A stretch of 64,000 nucleotides of DNA, taken from NCBI RefSeq assembly GCF_030690345.1, contig NZ_JAUYGV010000006.1:1272012-1336011 (forward strand), given 5' to 3'. The notes under the pieces are model-generated. The model had not been told where the DNA came from and made no database searches. It saw only the letters and a program-made list of their open reading frames with translations. Within the stretch, counting starts at the first letter, position 1, and every line of letters starts with the position of its first letter. This document shows positions 63,489 through 64,000 of this stretch, piece after piece. A program made the translations under genes and the position numbers. The DNA is from Rheinheimera sp. GTDB lineage: Bacteria; Pseudomonadota; Gammaproteobacteria; Enterobacterales; Alteromonadaceae.

Positions 63489-63516
63489 TTGCAGCAATGT
63501 AAAAACGCCCTATAAT
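63489..63516 (+). promoter_or_regulatory. rrn promoter P1
   Basis: TTGCAG (63489-63494), 16-bp spacer, TATAAT (63511-63516), discriminator GCGCGCC. Confidence 0.75.
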
Positions 63517-63596
63517 GCGCGCCATGCCACGGGGTGCTGCGATTAGCAGGCTTCGGGTGAGTTAAGACGGTTTGCAAAAATCTTTCAAAAAGACGC

Positions 63597-63624
63597 TTGA
63601 CAGACCCGGTTAAATCACTAAAAT
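63597..63624 (+). promoter_or_regulatory. rrn promoter P2 with UP-like element
   Basis: TTGACA (63597-63602), 16-bp spacer, TAAAAT (63619-63624), GC-rich discriminator GGCGCC. Directly upstream is an AT-rich stretch (63571-63592, TTGCAAAAATCTTTCAAAAA) like an UP element. Confidence 0.85.
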
Positions 63625-63718
63625 GGCGCCCTCGCTTCACGGTGGTGTTTAACGCGGTGAAATGAGAAAACAAGTCGGGTGTGACGAGAGTTTTTGTTGT
63701 AAAGAATCTTCGTCACGC

Positions 63719-63746
63719 TTGACTTAAAATCCGGGAAGTGTAATAT
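63719..63746 (+). promoter_or_regulatory. rrn promoter P3
   Basis: TTGACT (63719-63724), 16-bp spacer, TAATAT (63741-63746), discriminator ACGCCTCCC, followed by the leader hairpin GCTTCGC/GCGAAGC at 63756-63771. Confidence 0.8.
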
Positions 63747-63773
63747 ACGCCTCCCGCTTCGCAAGCGAAGCAC

Positions 63774-63784
63774 GCTCTTTAACA
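63774..63784 (+). promoter_or_regulatory. rrn antitermination boxA
   Basis: GCTCTTTAACA is the conserved boxA core bound by NusB/NusE for antitermination of rrn transcription. Confidence 0.85.
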
Positions 63785-63916
63785 ATTAGCAATCAATCAT
63801 CTGTGTGGGCACTTATGATGGATTTCACGAAAAATGAAATTTATCGGTTGAGTGGCTTATACAGAAATGTTTTAAGTCAGTAAGACTGAGCGTCACTTCG
63901 GTGACAGAAAGAACTT

Positions 63917-64000
63917 TAATTGAAGAGTTTGATCATGGCTCAGATTGAACGCTGGCGGCAGGCCTAACACATGCAAGTCGAGCGGGAACTTCGGTTCTAG
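63917..64000 (+). rRNA. rrs: 16S ribosomal RNA (5' end, partial)
   Basis: The sequence from 63918 reads AATTGAAGAGTTTGATCATG and continues GCTCAGATTGAACGCTGGCG, the standard start of bacterial 16S rRNA. About 84 nt are present; the rest is beyond the window. Confidence 0.97.

Noticed and set aside
63353..63673. 106-aa minus-strand frame across the rrn promoter region
   Set aside because: It overlaps the end of the GNAT-C39 gene and two rrn promoters; it cannot be a gene there.

Overview
The window looks like a chromosomal segment from a marine or freshwater gammaproteobacterium of the Rheinheimera/Alishewanella type. This is inferred from the gene set (aceK, arcA/arcB, the gcvA-ygdD-rlmM block, mutY-yggX, gltBD, several TonB-dependent receptors) and from the first bases of a 16S rRNA gene at the right edge. 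I could not run a search, so the genus is only a suggestion.

Layout. 1-12900: yaiI (cut by the window edge), aceK, a porin plus small PstS-like protein pair, a YfcC-type carrier, the trifunctional-size putA, an RDD protein, a Blc-type lipocalin, a small hydrolase and OsmC. 12904-15350: a stretch of small unknown genes; part of it (13205-14560) has AT-rich single ORFs separated by imperfect inverted repeats that resemble integron attC sites. 15447-20710: a periplasmic binding protein facing an operon of TonB-dependent receptor, response regulator and histidine kinase. 21110-25700: membrane proteins, a HigB/HigA-like toxin-antitoxin pair with a promoter that predicts a leaderless mRNA, an AT-rich gene with a HEPN-like RNAIVH motif, a DUF4440-like protein and a second RDD protein. 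25713-32384: rraA and gltBD.

The most notable unit is 32801-40675. A divergent locus encodes a secreted cyanophycinase (+ strand) and, on the other strand, a TonB-dependent receptor, a YfcC-family inner-membrane carrier and an isoaspartyl dipeptidase. Read together these make a complete predicted route for using cyanophycin: extracellular cleavage to beta-Asp-Arg, outer-membrane uptake, inner-membrane uptake and intracellular hydrolysis. The dipeptidase has substitutions at two expected metal-site positions, and the cyanophycinase carries a large insertion. arcB follows the cyanophycinase gene by 26 nt and faces arcA with only 4 nt between stop codons.

43874-53905 is mostly housekeeping (a sensor kinase, rsmC-trmB, mutY-yggX, gcvA-hydrolase-ygdD-rlmM, a secreted EEP-family enzyme). 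54220-63407 holds an Oar-like TonB-dependent receptor, a uridine kinase / nucleoside transporter / 2OG-Fe(II) oxygenase operon, tRNA-Leu(CAG), and a divergent pair made of a RimK-like ATP-grasp ligase and a GNAT-C39 peptidase fusion, which is a little-characterised peptide-modification system. The window ends with three tandem rrn-type promoters, a boxA and the start of 16S rRNA.
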